From positions 22,852 through 86,851 of the forward strand of contig DASZUG010000028.1 of NCBI GenBank assembly GCA_035547755.1: a DNA stretch of 64,000 bases, in the 5' to 3' direction. The translations under genes and the position numbers were made by a program. The DNA is from Mesorhizobium_L sp035547755 (GTDB lineage: Bacteria > Pseudomonadota > Alphaproteobacteria > Rhizobiales > Rhizobiaceae). Positions 42,320-51,536 of this stretch are shown piece by piece; position 1 is the first letter of the stretch, and each line of letters begins with the position of its first letter. The notes beneath the pieces are model-generated. The model ran no database searches and was not told where the DNA came from. It saw only the letters and a program-made list of their open reading frames with translations.

Positions 42320-43438
42320 CTAACCATCAGCCTTCAAGACAACCGCATTCTCCAGGGAAACCCGGATATCCAGCGGAGAGCCGACCGGCTTCCGATCGAT
42401 GATCTGCCCGCCGCCAACCCTCAACTCGATCCGGCCGAGGCCTTCGGCGTCGACACGCGTGACAGTATGGGTGCCCTGATAGATATGCGACACCACTTGC
42501 GCCTTCACCAGATTGCCCGCCGATCCCGAGCCATCGGCCACGTCAATGTCTTGAGGCCGCACAAAGATATGTACATCGCAGTCATCGTCCGGAAGCGCAG
42601 CGCCATGCGCGGATTCGAGTTTGAGGCCGTTCTGGAAATCGAACGACGCGCGGCCTTTCCCGCGCCTGAGGCGTGCTGTCGGCAGCTTGTTGATCTCGCC
42701 GATAAAGGAGGCGACGAAGCTGTTGACCGGCCGGCTGTAGAGTTCAATGGGTGGTGAGATCTGCTGGATTGCGCCCTTGTTCATGACAACGATGCGGTCG
42801 GACATGCTGAGCGCTTCGCCCTGGTCGTGCGTCACGAAGACGGTCGTCAACGCGGTCTTCTGATGCAGTTCCTTGAGTTCGAATTGCATCTGGGTGCGCA
42901 AATTCTTGTCGAGCGCCGACAATGGCTCGTCGAGCAGGAGAACTCTCGGGCCGATGACGATGGCGCGCGCCAGCGCCACGCGCTGCTGCTGGCCTCCGGA
43001 AAGTTGCCGGACCCGGCGCTCGCCCATTCCGCCCAGCTTGACCATGTCGAGCACGTGCTCGACATCGCGAATTATCTTCTGCTTGTCCACCTTGCGCATG
43101 CGCAAGCCGAACGCGACATTGTCGAACACGCTCATATGCGGAAACAGCGCATAGCTCTGGAAAACCATGCCGGTATCGCGGAGATGCGGCGGCACGTTCG
43201 TGACATCCCGCCCACCGATGCTGATGGTTCCGCTGGATGGAGCCTCGAAACCCGCGATCATGTTGAGCAGGGTGGTTTTTCCGCAGCCGCTCGGCCCCAG
43301 CAGGGTGAGGAACTCGCCGCGCCTGATCGCGATCGAGACTTCCTGTACCGCGACGACGGCGCCGAAATTCTTGGTGACGCCGCTGATTTCGACGGCGCTG
43401 CCGGGCGCATCGGGGGCGGTCCCATGATCAAGCATCAT
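42320..43438 (-). CDS. ABC transporter ATP-binding protein, PotA-like
   Basis: 372 residues. Nucleotide-binding domain: Walker A GPSGCGKTTLLNM (about 46), signature LSGGQQQRVALARA (about 144), Walker B VLLLDEPLSALD. The C-terminal TOBE-type region (about 290-372) is typical of the polyamine/iron/thiamine importer group. Last gene of the importer unit (SBP, two permeases, ATPase), separated from the second permease by a palindromic repeat. The substrate is inferred to be that of the adjacent catabolic genes. Confidence 0.94.
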   Translation of the reverse strand: MMLDHGTAPDAPGSAVEISGVTKNFGAVVAVQEVSIAIRRGEFLTLLGPSGCGKTTLLNMIAGFEAPSSGTISIGGRDVTNVPPHLRDTGMVFQSYALFPHMSVFDNVAFGLRMRKVDKQKIIRDVEHVLDMVKLGGMGERRVRQLSGGQQQRVALARAIVIGPRVLLLDEPLSALDKNLRTQMQFELKELHQKTALTTVFVTHDQGEALSMSDRIVVMNKGAIQQISPPIELYSRPVNSFVASFIGEINKLPTARLRRGKGRASFDFQNGLKLESAHGAALPDDDCDVHIFVRPQDIDVADGSGSAGNLVKAQVVSHIYQGTHTVTRVDAEGLGRIELRVGGGQIIDRKPVGSPLDIRVSLENAVVLKADG

Positions 43439-43466
43439 CTTCTCCCTGGATAATCCGCGGCACCTG

Positions 43467-43515
43467 GAGCATGATCCGGAAAAGTGGCTACCGGTTTTCC
43501 GAAAAGATCATGCTC
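43467..43515. repeat. GCATGATC palindromic repeat
   Basis: The arms GAGCATGATC and GATCATGCTC are exact inverted repeats around a GGAAAAGTGG...CCGGTTTTCC centre. It is a widely dispersed intergenic palindrome in rhizobia (recalled). A second inverted pair, AGAGCATG / CATGCTCT, follows up to 43567. It sits between two genes of the same ABC unit. Confidence 0.8.
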
Positions 43516-43565
43516 AAACAAAGAGATAAAGAGCATGGCGCGATTCAACGTAATCGTATCATGCT

Positions 43566-44357
43566 CTAATGCGACTCGATGGCGAGGACGCGTTTCAACC
43601 CCAGCGCCCTGTCGACCAGGAAGGTTGCAAGCGTAGTGGAAATGATCAGCAATGACGAGATCGCGGCAAGCGTCGGATCGGTATATTCGCGCACATAGAT
43701 GTACATCGCGACCGGAAGCGTCTGTGTCGCATAGCTGGTGACGTAGAGCGATGCCGTGAATTCGGTGAAGGAAAGGATCGCCGCGATGATCCATCCACCG
43801 ACGATGCCGGGCGTCAGCAGCGGCAAGGTGATGCGCAGAAAGACGCTGCCTGGCGATGCGCCCAGGTTCGACGCCGACCGCTCGAGGTCGCGGTCGATAT
43901 TGACCAGGCTGACATAGACGCTGCGCGTCACGAAGGGCAGCACCAGGATGATATGGGTGAGGATGACGATGGCATAGCCATTGTTGAAGCCCAGCCCGGC
44001 GCCGACGAGCAGGAAGCCGAAACCGGTGGTGAAGCGCGGGATGATCAGCGGCGCGGCAAGCAGGAACTCCAGCACCCGGCGCCCTCGGAACTTATAGCGG
44101 TGCGTGACATAGGCCGCCGCCACGCCCACCACGGACGCGATGGTGGAGGCGAAGAAGGTGACGATCACGCCATTGTAGAACGATGTCTGGAAGTCTTCAT
44201 AGGTGAAGGCGTGGACATACCATTTGAGCGAAAAGCCCTTCGGGGGAAAGCTCAGGATTTCGGTCGGATTGACCGAACTCATCAGGACGACGACCGCCGG
44301 GATCGTCAGGAAGACGAGAATGATGGTGATCAGCGTCCAGAAAAGGAACTTCCCCAT
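43566..44357 (-). CDS. ABC transporter permease, PotC-like
   Basis: 263-residue inner-membrane permease with six helices. The EAA-type loop facing the ATPase reads RSASNLGASPGSVFLRITLPLLTPGI. It forms the channel with the adjacent permease. It starts 9 bp after the other permease gene ends. Confidence 0.94.
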   Translation of the reverse strand: MGKFLFWTLITIILVFLTIPAVVVLMSSVNPTEILSFPPKGFSLKWYVHAFTYEDFQTSFYNGVIVTFFASTIASVVGVAAAYVTHRYKFRGRRVLEFLLAAPLIIPRFTTGFGFLLVGAGLGFNNGYAIVILTHIILVLPFVTRSVYVSLVNIDRDLERSASNLGASPGSVFLRITLPLLTPGIVGGWIIAAILSFTEFTASLYVTSYATQTLPVAMYIYVREYTDPTLAAISSLLIISTTLATFLVDRALGLKRVLAIESH

Positions 44358-44366
44358 TGACCCTTC

Positions 44367-45221
44367 CTATTGCTGCGCGACGCGGCGCTCGAGCCGCGAG
44401 ATGAATGGCTGGATGACCGCGAGACTTCCGACCGCCACGACGAAGGCGACGAGGCTGAGGACGGCCGCGATCGGGAAGTTGAATGAAGACAGGCCCTGCA
44501 AATAGACGAGATTGGAAATCATCATGACCTTGCCCCCGCCGATCAGCTGAGGGGTGGCGAAGGCGCTCATTGTCCAGGCGAAGATGACGACGGTGCTGGC
44601 GACGATGCCGGGCATGGTCAAGGGGACGGTCACGCGCCAGAAGACCGCGAGCGGCGTGGCCCCGAGATTGGCCGCGGCTTTCTCGTAATCGCGATTGACG
44701 TGGCTGATCGCGGTCGCGAGCAGGATGATCATCACAGGCATGGAGAAATGGACGAGCGCGACCGTGACGCCGAATGTCGTGTACATGATCTGCAGGGGCG
44801 CCGAGATCACGCCAAGCGCGATCAGGACCGAGTTGATGAAGCCTTCCGTGCCGAGAACCAGCATCCAGGCATAGGTGCGCACGATCTCGCCGGTGAACAG
44901 CGGCGTGATCGAAAGGATCACCAGGAGCGTCCGCAGCCATTCATGCCTGGTGCGGACCAGCGCATAAGCGACGGGATAACTGAGCAGAAGACAGAAAATC
45001 GCCGTTAGAAGGCTTATCCAGAGCGTGGCGACGATCACTTGGAAATAGAGCGGCCGGCCGATTTCGTAGAAATTGTCGAGCGTGAAATGTCCCGGCTGGA
45101 GCGAGCCGGGAATGAATTCGCGAAAGCTGTATTGGAATACAGCCGCGAGCGACATGACGACGGCGAGCGCCGCCAGCATACAAGGGACGATAAAAAGCCA
45201 CCAAAGACGCCGATCGCTCAT
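44367..45221 (-). CDS. ABC transporter permease, PotB-like
   Basis: 284-residue permease with six helices, starting RLWWLFIVPCMLAALAVVMSL. The EAA loop is KAAANLGATPLAVFWRVTVPLTMPGI. Start at ATG 45221, since the upstream frame is only the intercistronic hairpin. It pairs with the PotC-like permease. Confidence 0.94.
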   Translation of the reverse strand: MSDRRLWWLFIVPCMLAALAVVMSLAAVFQYSFREFIPGSLQPGHFTLDNFYEIGRPLYFQVIVATLWISLLTAIFCLLLSYPVAYALVRTRHEWLRTLLVILSITPLFTGEIVRTYAWMLVLGTEGFINSVLIALGVISAPLQIMYTTFGVTVALVHFSMPVMIILLATAISHVNRDYEKAAANLGATPLAVFWRVTVPLTMPGIVASTVVIFAWTMSAFATPQLIGGGKVMMISNLVYLQGLSSFNFPIAAVLSLVAFVVAVGSLAVIQPFISRLERRVAQQ

Positions 45222-45238
45222 TCGCAAATTACCTTTCT

Positions 45239-45265
45239 CGCCGCTCCCGATCAAAGGGAGCGGCG
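45239..45265 (-). terminator. Intercistronic hairpin after the binding-protein gene
   Basis: CGCCGCTCCC and GGGAGCGGCG form a perfect 10-bp stem with a 7-nt loop between the solute-binding-protein stop and the next permease start. There is no T-run, so it more likely stabilises the upstream mRNA or attenuates transcription than terminates fully. This is a common way to make binding protein in excess. Confidence 0.7.
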
Positions 45266-45286
45266 ATTTCAGGGCGTCGGACGGGA

Positions 45287-46315
45287 TCAGTGCATCATGT
45301 TCTCGGTGAACCACGACTTCCATTCGGGTAGCAGCTTGGCGCGGGTTTCGTCATCCACCAGGATCTGCTTCTCCAGCTGATCCTGCGAGGTGAAGATGCC
45401 CGGCAGGGCCGCAAGCTCCTTACTGATATGGGCCTTCGCGCTCATGGGCGAGCATTTGTAGAGTTCGCAAAGCTTCTCCTGGACATGCGGATCAAGCGCG
45501 GTGTTGATGAACTTGTATGCCGCATCGGTCATCTTCGAGCCGGCGCTGATGCCGACCGCGTCGATCCCGACGACGCCGCCCTCGGTCGGAATGACCGGCT
45601 TGATTTTGATGCCCTGGCTCATCTGATGATAGGCGTTGATCGACAGGATCACCTGCACCGGGGTCTCGCCGGTCTTCATCAATTCCTGCGAGGTCGCATC
45701 CGATTGGTAGAATGCCTTGATGCTGGGCTTCAGCTTTTCGAGCATCGGAATGCCGACCTTCCAGTTCTTGGCGTCTCCACCAGACAGCTTGGCCGCCACG
45801 ATGATGATGTGGCTCGGATCGAAATCGGGCAGCCCCAGTTTGCCCTTGACCTCCGGGCCCCAAAGGTCCTTCCAGCTGGTGATATTGAATCCGGCCGGCA
45901 TCAGGTCGGTCCGGAACGCCGGCATGTAAACGTAGGAGTACAGGCCGATATGGTAGGGGCTGCGGACCGCCGTGGGATAGGCGTCCTTCAGGTTGGGGAT
46001 CTTCGACAGGTCCAGCTTCTGGAAAAGGTGGTCCGCCACATAGAGATAGGCGACGTGGCTTGTGGTCAGCGTCACATCGGCCTGGGGCGCGCCCGCTGAA
46101 AGCTTGGCCTTGGTCAGCCGGTCCATGGTGCCGCCGGTGACGAATTTGACGTCGATGCCGGTCCGCTTGGTGAACTCCGTTGCAATCGCTTCCTTGGCGC
46201 CATCGCGCCAGTTTCCGCCCCAGATGCTGACGACGAGTTGGTCCTTTGCCGCGCCGACGGATACGCCCGCGAAAAGCATCGCGGCGGCTAACAGGCTTTT
46301 CAATACGATTGCCAC
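45287..46315 (-). CDS. ABC transporter periplasmic solute-binding protein, PotD/AfuA-like
   Basis: 342 residues, starting at GTG after GGGAGGAAACA. Signal peptide LKSLLAAAMLFAGVSVGAA, mature part from KDQLVVSIWGGNWRDGAKEAIATEF. The fold is that of the spermidine/Fe(III)/thiamine binding group (WKDLWGPEVKGKLGLPDFDP, AGSKMTDAAYKFINTALDP). First gene of the importer unit; the CoxM gene is divergent across a 391-bp region with two copies of the shared 10-mer. It delivers the island's substrate, whose identity is unknown. Confidence 0.93.
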   Translation of the reverse strand: MAIVLKSLLAAAMLFAGVSVGAAKDQLVVSIWGGNWRDGAKEAIATEFTKRTGIDVKFVTGGTMDRLTKAKLSAGAPQADVTLTTSHVAYLYVADHLFQKLDLSKIPNLKDAYPTAVRSPYHIGLYSYVYMPAFRTDLMPAGFNITSWKDLWGPEVKGKLGLPDFDPSHIIIVAAKLSGGDAKNWKVGIPMLEKLKPSIKAFYQSDATSQELMKTGETPVQVILSINAYHQMSQGIKIKPVIPTEGGVVGIDAVGISAGSKMTDAAYKFINTALDPHVQEKLCELYKCSPMSAKAHISKELAALPGIFTSQDQLEKQILVDDETRAKLLPEWKSWFTENMMH

Positions 46316-46425
46316 TGTTTCCTCCCGGTATGGTTCCTCTTCCCGCAATCGCGGAACCCGGATGCCACCCGATCGCGGTCGCTTCGAAGGCCCGCACTGC
46401 GGAACGACTATAACTCTGGGTCTAT

Positions 46426-46435
46426 TTGTATGCAA
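46426..46435. promoter_or_regulatory. Candidate GntR operator, site 1 (ABC importer promoter)
   Basis: TTGTATGCAA, followed by TA, 111 bp upstream of the binding-protein start. Its exact reverse complement occurs at two other promoters of the island. It is a near-palindromic form (TTGTA-TGCAA) like FadR/VanR-type GntR sites. Confidence 0.65.
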
Positions 46436-46460
46436 TATTTCGATAAATGAATACTCATAA

Positions 46461-46474
46461 AATGCAATTGCATT
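46461..46474. promoter_or_regulatory. Perfect 14-bp palindrome in the divergent promoter region
   Basis: AATGCAATTGCATT, self-complementary, 26 bp from site 1. It shares TGCAA with the 10-mer and may be an extra regulator site. The 391-bp region between the ABC and Cox genes contains no gene. Confidence 0.5.
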
Positions 46475-46601
46475 ATGCTGGTCGGCTTTTTTGCCGGCCT
46501 GAATCTTGCCGAGCGAACGCCCGCCTGCCAACCGATGAAACCGTGGGACCGGCGGTTTGTCACACCGCCGCGTTGAAAACTTGTCCACAATCCATTTTTT
46601 A

Positions 46602-46611
46602 TTGCATACAA
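46602..46611. promoter_or_regulatory. Candidate GntR operator, site 2 (CoxMSL promoter)
   Basis: TTGCATACAA, 96 bp upstream of the CoxM-like GTG. On the same strand it is preceded by CCACAATC and a T-run, a context also seen before site 3 at 54050. Confidence 0.65.
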
Positions 46612-46706
46612 GATTGACGCCTACTAACGTGGCTATGAGGATCGGACCAATGTTGCGATAATGGGATGTTATGCAGGGCAGGCCCTTTCGCAAGTCGGAG
46701 GAAATC

Positions 46707-47570
46707 GTGAGGCCAGCTTCATTCGAATACCATCGCGCGGCCTCGCTGGAGCATGCGCTGGACCTGCTCCATGAATTCGGGGAAGATGGACGGCCGATCG
46801 CCGGCGGGCAGAGCCTTGTGCCGATGATGAATTTCCGGCTCGCCCGGCCGGAGCATTTGGTCGATATCGGCCGGCTGCCGCTGGCATCGATCGAACGGAC
46901 GGGAAACGGTCTGCGCATAGGGGCGTTGGCCCGTCACATCGCCTATTTCGACAATCCGTTGATCGCCCGTCACTTCCCTGCTTTCCTTGAAGCGGTGCAC
47001 TATATCGGCCATCCGACGATCCGCCGGAACGGCACGCTGGGGGGCAGCATTTCACATGCCGATCCCACAGCCGAACTGCCTGCCGTCAGCGTGCTCTACG
47101 ATGGCGAGATTGTCGCCCGTTCGAAAGCCGACGAACGGCGCATCAAGGCGAGGGATTTCTTCCTCGGCGCCTATGTGACGGCGCTGGAGCCGGGCGAGAT
47201 GATGGTGGCGCTGGAACTGCCGCTACCGGCGCCGGCATCCACCGGCAGCTTCGTCGAACTGGCCGAACGCCGGGGCGACTTCGCCACCGCCTCCGTCGGG
47301 GTGGCGCTGGATCATGATAACGGGCGCATCACCCGCTTCGCCATGGTCTGTTCGGGCGCCGACCTGTTTCCCGTCCGCGCTGGCGAAATCGAGCAGCTGA
47401 TGATCGGACGGCCGCTCGCCGATCCCGGCGCCGCGGAGGCCGGCAAGCGCTTCGCCGCCTCGATCGATCCCATCGAGGATCACATCGCATCGGCCGATTT
47501 CCGCCGAGCCGCGATCGCCGAGCTTACCCGCCGCGCCATCGAGGCCGCCTGTACCAAAGCATTGAAATGA
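46707..47570 (+). CDS. CoxM-like FAD-binding subunit of molybdenum hydroxylase
   Basis: 287-residue medium subunit carrying FAD between the iron-sulfur and molybdenum subunits. FAD motifs are AGGQSLVPMMNFRLARPEHL and HPTIRRNGTLGGSISHADPTAE. Starts at GTG right after CGGAGGAAATC. The stop overlaps the next start (ATGA). First gene of a three-gene unit, CoxM-CoxS-CoxL order, divergent from the ABC importer. Confidence 0.93.
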   Translation: MRPASFEYHRAASLEHALDLLHEFGEDGRPIAGGQSLVPMMNFRLARPEHLVDIGRLPLASIERTGNGLRIGALARHIAYFDNPLIARHFPAFLEAVHYIGHPTIRRNGTLGGSISHADPTAELPAVSVLYDGEIVARSKADERRIKARDFFLGAYVTALEPGEMMVALELPLPAPASTGSFVELAERRGDFATASVGVALDHDNGRITRFAMVCSGADLFPVRAGEIEQLMIGRPLADPGAAEAGKRFAASIDPIEDHIASADFRRAAIAELTRRAIEAACTKALK

Positions 47571-48061
47571 GCATGACCGACATTGCCCTTGAAGTGAACG
47601 GCAGGAAGAAGACGATTGCCGTCGAGCCGCGCCGGCTGCTGGCGGATGTGTTGCGGCAGGAATTCGGCCTGTCCGGCGTCCATATCGGCTGCGCGCATGG
47701 CGTCTGCGGCTGCTGCACCGTTCATCTCGATGGCGCGCCGCGCCTGTCCTGCCTGACCTTTGCCGTCCAGTGCGACGGCGCCTCCGTCACCACGGTGGAG
47801 GCGCTCGGTGGGCCGACCGCCCAGCACCCGCTGCAGCAGGCGTTCCGCAGCGAACACGGGCTGCAATGCGGCTATTGCACGCCCGGATTCCTGATGGCGC
47901 TTCTGCCCTTCGTGGATGAGATGGTCGCGCGCCGCCATCGGCCTGACGACGCCGAGATCAGGGAAGCCATGAGCGGCAATATCTGCCGCTGCACCGGCTA
48001 TCACGGCATCGTCGCGGCCGTCCGCAAGGCGATCGATGCCAGCCTTGCGAAGGGAGCGTAA
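47567..48061 (+). CDS. CoxS-like 2Fe-2S subunit of molybdenum hydroxylase
   Basis: 164-residue small subunit with two 2Fe-2S clusters: a plant-type N-terminal cluster (GCAHGVCGCCTVHLDG with SCL) and a C-terminal helical one (LQCGYCTPGF and NICRCTGY). All eight cysteines are present. It passes electrons from the molybdenum site to FAD. It ends one base before the CoxL-like start. Confidence 0.96.
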   Translation: MSMTDIALEVNGRKKTIAVEPRRLLADVLRQEFGLSGVHIGCAHGVCGCCTVHLDGAPRLSCLTFAVQCDGASVTTVEALGGPTAQHPLQQAFRSEHGLQCGYCTPGFLMALLPFVDEMVARRHRPDDAEIREAMSGNICRCTGYHGIVAAVRKAIDASLAKGA

Positions 48062-48062
48062 G

Positions 48063-50405
48063 ATGAAGGCGGACCGGCCACGGCAGATCGGCGCGCGTGT
48101 CCAGCGTTTCGAGGACATAAGGCTGCTCTCGGGCACGGCGCGCTATATCGACGATATCCGCCTGCCCGGCATGCTCAACCTGACCTTCGTGCGCGCGGAG
48201 ATGGCGCATGCGCGCATCCTCGGCATCGACAGCTCCGCCTTGGCCGAACTCGGCTATCCGACCTGGCTGTTTACTGGCAAGGACACGGCCGGGCTGTCGA
48301 TGAAGGCGCATCAGGACGTTCCGGAGATGCAATATTCCGAACAGCCCCTGCTCGCCGGGGATAGGGTGCGCTTCGTCGGCGAACCGGTGGCCGTGGTGCT
48401 GGCGGAGGATGCCTACAAGGCCGAGGACGCCGCCGAGACGGTGCTGGTCGATTACGATCCGCTGCCCGTCGTCGGCACCATGGCGCAGGGCCGCGACAAC
48501 TCGCTTCCGCCGCTCTTCGACGGCTGGACGGGCAATGTGATCATCGAGCGGCAGATGAAAGGCGGCGATCTCGATGTCGCCAGGGCGGCCGCCGCCCATA
48601 CCATCCGCCGCACCTACCGCACGCAGCGGCAGGCCGGTGTGCCCATGGAGGGGCGTGGCGTGGTCGCACGCTACGACCCTGCTGACCGGACGCTGACCGT
48701 GTGGTCGTCCACGCAGATGCCGCATCTGGTCCGCACCTATATCGCGGAGGAACTCGGCCTGCCGGAATCGCGTATCCGCGTCGTCGCTCCCGATGTCGGC
48801 GGCGGTTTCGGCGTCAAGGGTCAGGTCTATGCCGACGAAGTGCTGATCGCATGGCTGGCCATGAAGACGGGCCGCCCGGTCAAATGGGTGGAGGACCGGC
48901 GCGAGCACCTGATCGCCAGCATCCATGCCCGCGACCACGAGCATACGCTCGAAGCCTATGTTTCAGCGGATGGGATGCTGCTGGGCCTCAAGGCCGACAT
49001 CACGGTCGATAACGGCGCTTATTCCACTTATCCGTTCACTTCGGCCGGGGAGCCTGGGATGGTCGGCAAGGTCCTGCCGGGCCCCTATCGCCTGCCGGCT
49101 TACGAAGCCACCTACAGGGCGGTAGCGACCAACAAATGCCCCATCGGCACCTATCGCGGCGTGGCGCGGCCCTCGGCTGTCTTCTCGCAGGAGCGGCTGA
49201 TGGACGACATCGCCGCCGAGCTCAAGATGGACCCTTTCGAATTCCGACTCAGGAACATCGTCCGGGAATTCCCCTACAAGAACGTCCTCGGCTTCACCTA
49301 CGATGCCGGCTCATACGCGCAATCGCTGGAAAAGATGCGCGACCTGCTTGCTCCGGACATCGCCGAGGCTGCCGCGTCGAAAGCATCCACCACGAAGCGC
49401 ATCGGCGTCGGTTTCGCCTGTTTCAACGAGCAGACCGCCCACGGCACGCCGGATTTCACGCGCCGCCGCGTCCCGATCGAAACCGGCTATATCGCGGCGC
49501 GCGTCACAATGGCGCCAGACGGCGAGGTCACGGTCGATCTCGGCCTGCAGAACCACGGCCAGGGCCTCGAAACCACCATGGCGCAGGTGGCGGCCGACGC
49601 GCTCGGCATCGACCCGGCACAGGTCTATGTGCGCCATGGCGACACGCTGACCACGCCCTATTCGGTCGGCACATGGGGCAGTCGCGGCGGTGCGCTGGGC
49701 GGTGGCGCGGTTCATCTGGCGTCGATGCGGATTGCGGAAAAGCTGCGCGCGATCGCGGCGCATCTCCTGCAAGCCAGGCCGGACGAAATCGAACTTGCCG
49801 GCGGCCGCGCCGCGCTACGCGGCAATCCCGGCAATTCAATCGAAATCCGCAAACTCGCCCGCATGGCGCTGCGCAATGTCGAGCAATTGCCGGAAGGCAT
49901 GATTCCCGGCCTGGAGGCGGAGTTCAGCCTCGATGGCCCCGGTGACGGCACCTATTCCAACGCCGTGCACGCGGCCGTCGTCGAGATCGACATCGCCACA
50001 GGCAAGACGAAGCTGCGCCGCTTCGTGGTGGTCGAGGATTGCGGAACCATGCTCAATCCTCTCGTCGTCGACGGGCAGGTGCGCGGCGGCGTCGTGCAGG
50101 GCATCGGCTCGGCGATGTTCGAGCACTTCATCTATGACGCGGAATGCCAGCCGCTGACCACGAGTTTCGCCGATTATCTGATGCCGCTGGCGCCGGAAAT
50201 CCCCGACATCGAGGTCCACCATATCGAGACGCCGACGCCGCTCACCCCGCTCGGCGCCAAGGGGCTGGGCGAGGGGGGCGCCATCGGTCCTGCAGCGGCG
50301 GTGGCCAACGCCGTCGCGAATGCCCTTGGCGTCGGCGTGACGAGCACGCCACTCACCACCAACGCCGTCTGGAAACTCTGCAAACATTTGCGCGAAGCGG
50401 GTTAA
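48063..50405 (+). CDS. CoxL-like molybdopterin-binding catalytic subunit
   Basis: 780-residue large subunit. Domain order is the N-terminal a/b hammerhead (QRFEDIRLLSGTARYIDDIRLPGML, best-known form) and the molybdopterin-binding domain with GGGFGVKGQVYADE, the loop TYRGVARPSA (about 363-372) in place of AYRGAGR, and KGLGEGGAIGP with the catalytic Glu. It hydroxylates the island's substrate; the loop variant is neither CO dehydrogenase nor a classic xanthine dehydrogenase loop. The three subunits are complete, but no CoxD/CoxE/XdhC-type maturation gene is nearby. Confidence 0.93.
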   Translation: MKADRPRQIGARVQRFEDIRLLSGTARYIDDIRLPGMLNLTFVRAEMAHARILGIDSSALAELGYPTWLFTGKDTAGLSMKAHQDVPEMQYSEQPLLAGDRVRFVGEPVAVVLAEDAYKAEDAAETVLVDYDPLPVVGTMAQGRDNSLPPLFDGWTGNVIIERQMKGGDLDVARAAAAHTIRRTYRTQRQAGVPMEGRGVVARYDPADRTLTVWSSTQMPHLVRTYIAEELGLPESRIRVVAPDVGGGFGVKGQVYADEVLIAWLAMKTGRPVKWVEDRREHLIASIHARDHEHTLEAYVSADGMLLGLKADITVDNGAYSTYPFTSAGEPGMVGKVLPGPYRLPAYEATYRAVATNKCPIGTYRGVARPSAVFSQERLMDDIAAELKMDPFEFRLRNIVREFPYKNVLGFTYDAGSYAQSLEKMRDLLAPDIAEAAASKASTTKRIGVGFACFNEQTAHGTPDFTRRRVPIETGYIAARVTMAPDGEVTVDLGLQNHGQGLETTMAQVAADALGIDPAQVYVRHGDTLTTPYSVGTWGSRGGALGGGAVHLASMRIAEKLRAIAAHLLQARPDEIELAGGRAALRGNPGNSIEIRKLARMALRNVEQLPEGMIPGLEAEFSLDGPGDGTYSNAVHAAVVEIDIATGKTKLRRFVVVEDCGTMLNPLVVDGQVRGGVVQGIGSAMFEHFIYDAECQPLTTSFADYLMPLAPEIPDIEVHHIETPTPLTPLGAKGLGEGGAIGPAAAVANAVANALGVGVTSTPLTTNAVWKLCKHLREAG

Positions 50406-50427
50406 TGCGCCGCTGAACGAGCGGGAG

Positions 50428-51111
50428 CTACTCGGTTTTCTCGCTTTCCAGCGCCAGCAAGACATCGGCGGCGGAGCCGGCGAGCAGGTCGACATGCTCA
50501 CGCATGAGCCTGTGCGCCGCATCCTCTTCGCCGGCGGCGATGGCGTCGACGATGCGCCCGTGTTCGACCACCGACGCTGCCATCTTGCGCGGCGTCGTTA
50601 TATGCCGGCGATAGACGTTGAGCCGGTTGCGCAGCTTGCGACTTTCCAATTGCAGGAACGTATTGCGCGAACCGCGGAAGATCGTCTCATGAAATTCGCT
50701 GTTGGCGGTATAGAAGCCGTCATAATCCTCTGCTTTGGCCATCGCCCCGCAAGCCTTATGCCATTTGCGCATCTCGGCGATTTCGTCGCGGGTCATGCGC
50801 CGTGCGGACAAGCGTGCCGCAAGCCCCTCATGTTCCGCCATCACCTGAAACATTTCGATGAGTTCGGCAGTGGTCAGCCGCTTGACCGTTGCGCCTTGAT
50901 TCTTGCGGATATCCACCAGACCGCTCGAAGCAAGATGCCTGAGCGCTTCGCGCACCGGCGTGCGCGACACCTCGAAACGGCGCGCCAGCGACTGTTCGTC
51001 CAATCTGTCGCCCGGCTTCAGGACGCTGTTGAGGATATCGTCTTCGAGAAGGCGGATCAGATTGTCCGCGGACAATCGCGTTTCCTTCTCCTGGTCCATC
51101 GTGTCGTTCAC
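50428..51111 (-). CDS. GntR-family (FCD) regulator of the catabolic island
   Basis: 227 residues. The N-terminal winged helix is LDEQSLARRFEVSRTPVREALRHLASSGLVDIR (best-known form); the C-terminal FCD domain has the metal/ligand residues NSEFHETIF, EHGRIV and MREHVDLL. Starts at GTG after ACGGAGTAGCCC. Last gene of the SDR - ThDP - cupin - GntR unit. Likely binds the TTGCATACAA sites and is released by the substrate; inferred from position and family. Confidence 0.92.
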   Translation of the reverse strand: MNDTMDQEKETRLSADNLIRLLEDDILNSVLKPGDRLDEQSLARRFEVSRTPVREALRHLASSGLVDIRKNQGATVKRLTTAELIEMFQVMAEHEGLAARLSARRMTRDEIAEMRKWHKACGAMAKAEDYDGFYTANSEFHETIFRGSRNTFLQLESRKLRNRLNVYRRHITTPRKMAASVVEHGRIVDAIAAGEEDAAHRLMREHVDLLAGSAADVLLALESEKTE

Positions 51112-51180
51112 GGGCTACTCCGTCTCACCGGATGCTTGATACATCCGGCAAAAACCATTGCAAGCGTCGATTGCTTCCCT

Positions 51181-51513
51181 TTACTGCTGCACCGTAATCA
51201 CGAGATAGGCGCTCTCTTCTTCGCCCTCGTTGATTGTATAGTGAGGATCGCCCGGTTCGAACAGCACCGCTTCCCCCTGCTTGAGAGTGAAACGTTTTTC
51301 GCCTGTGTCGAAGGTCAGCTCGCCCTGCATCAGATAAAAAACCTGCGACCAGTTATCGTGATGGTGCATCTCGCCGCCGCCGCCTTTCGGCGCCCTGGAC
51401 AGCTGGACCGAGAAATTGCCGCCCTTGAACGGCACGATGTCGAGCACCGTCAGCCCACCGAAATGGTTCGGCGGCGTAATGCCGGCCGCCGCGCCGTTCT
51501 TCCAGATGTTCAT
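51181..51513 (-). CDS. Cupin-domain protein
   Basis: 110-residue single-domain cupin: GGEMHHHDNWSQVFYLMQGELTF is motif 1 (HHH...Q...E) and PGDPHYTINEGEEESAYLVI motif 2 with the last His. Likely a metal-binding isomerase, decarboxylase or dioxygenase, or a sensor. AGGAAG precedes the ATG. It lies 24 bp after the ThDP gene and 69 bp before GntR; the tight spacing argues for a role in the same pathway. Confidence 0.9.
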   Translation of the reverse strand: MNIWKNGAAAGITPPNHFGGLTVLDIVPFKGGNFSVQLSRAPKGGGGEMHHHDNWSQVFYLMQGELTFDTGEKRFTLKQGEAVLFEPGDPHYTINEGEEESAYLVITVQQ

Positions 51514-51536
51514 GTCGGTCTTCCTCGCATTCCGTT

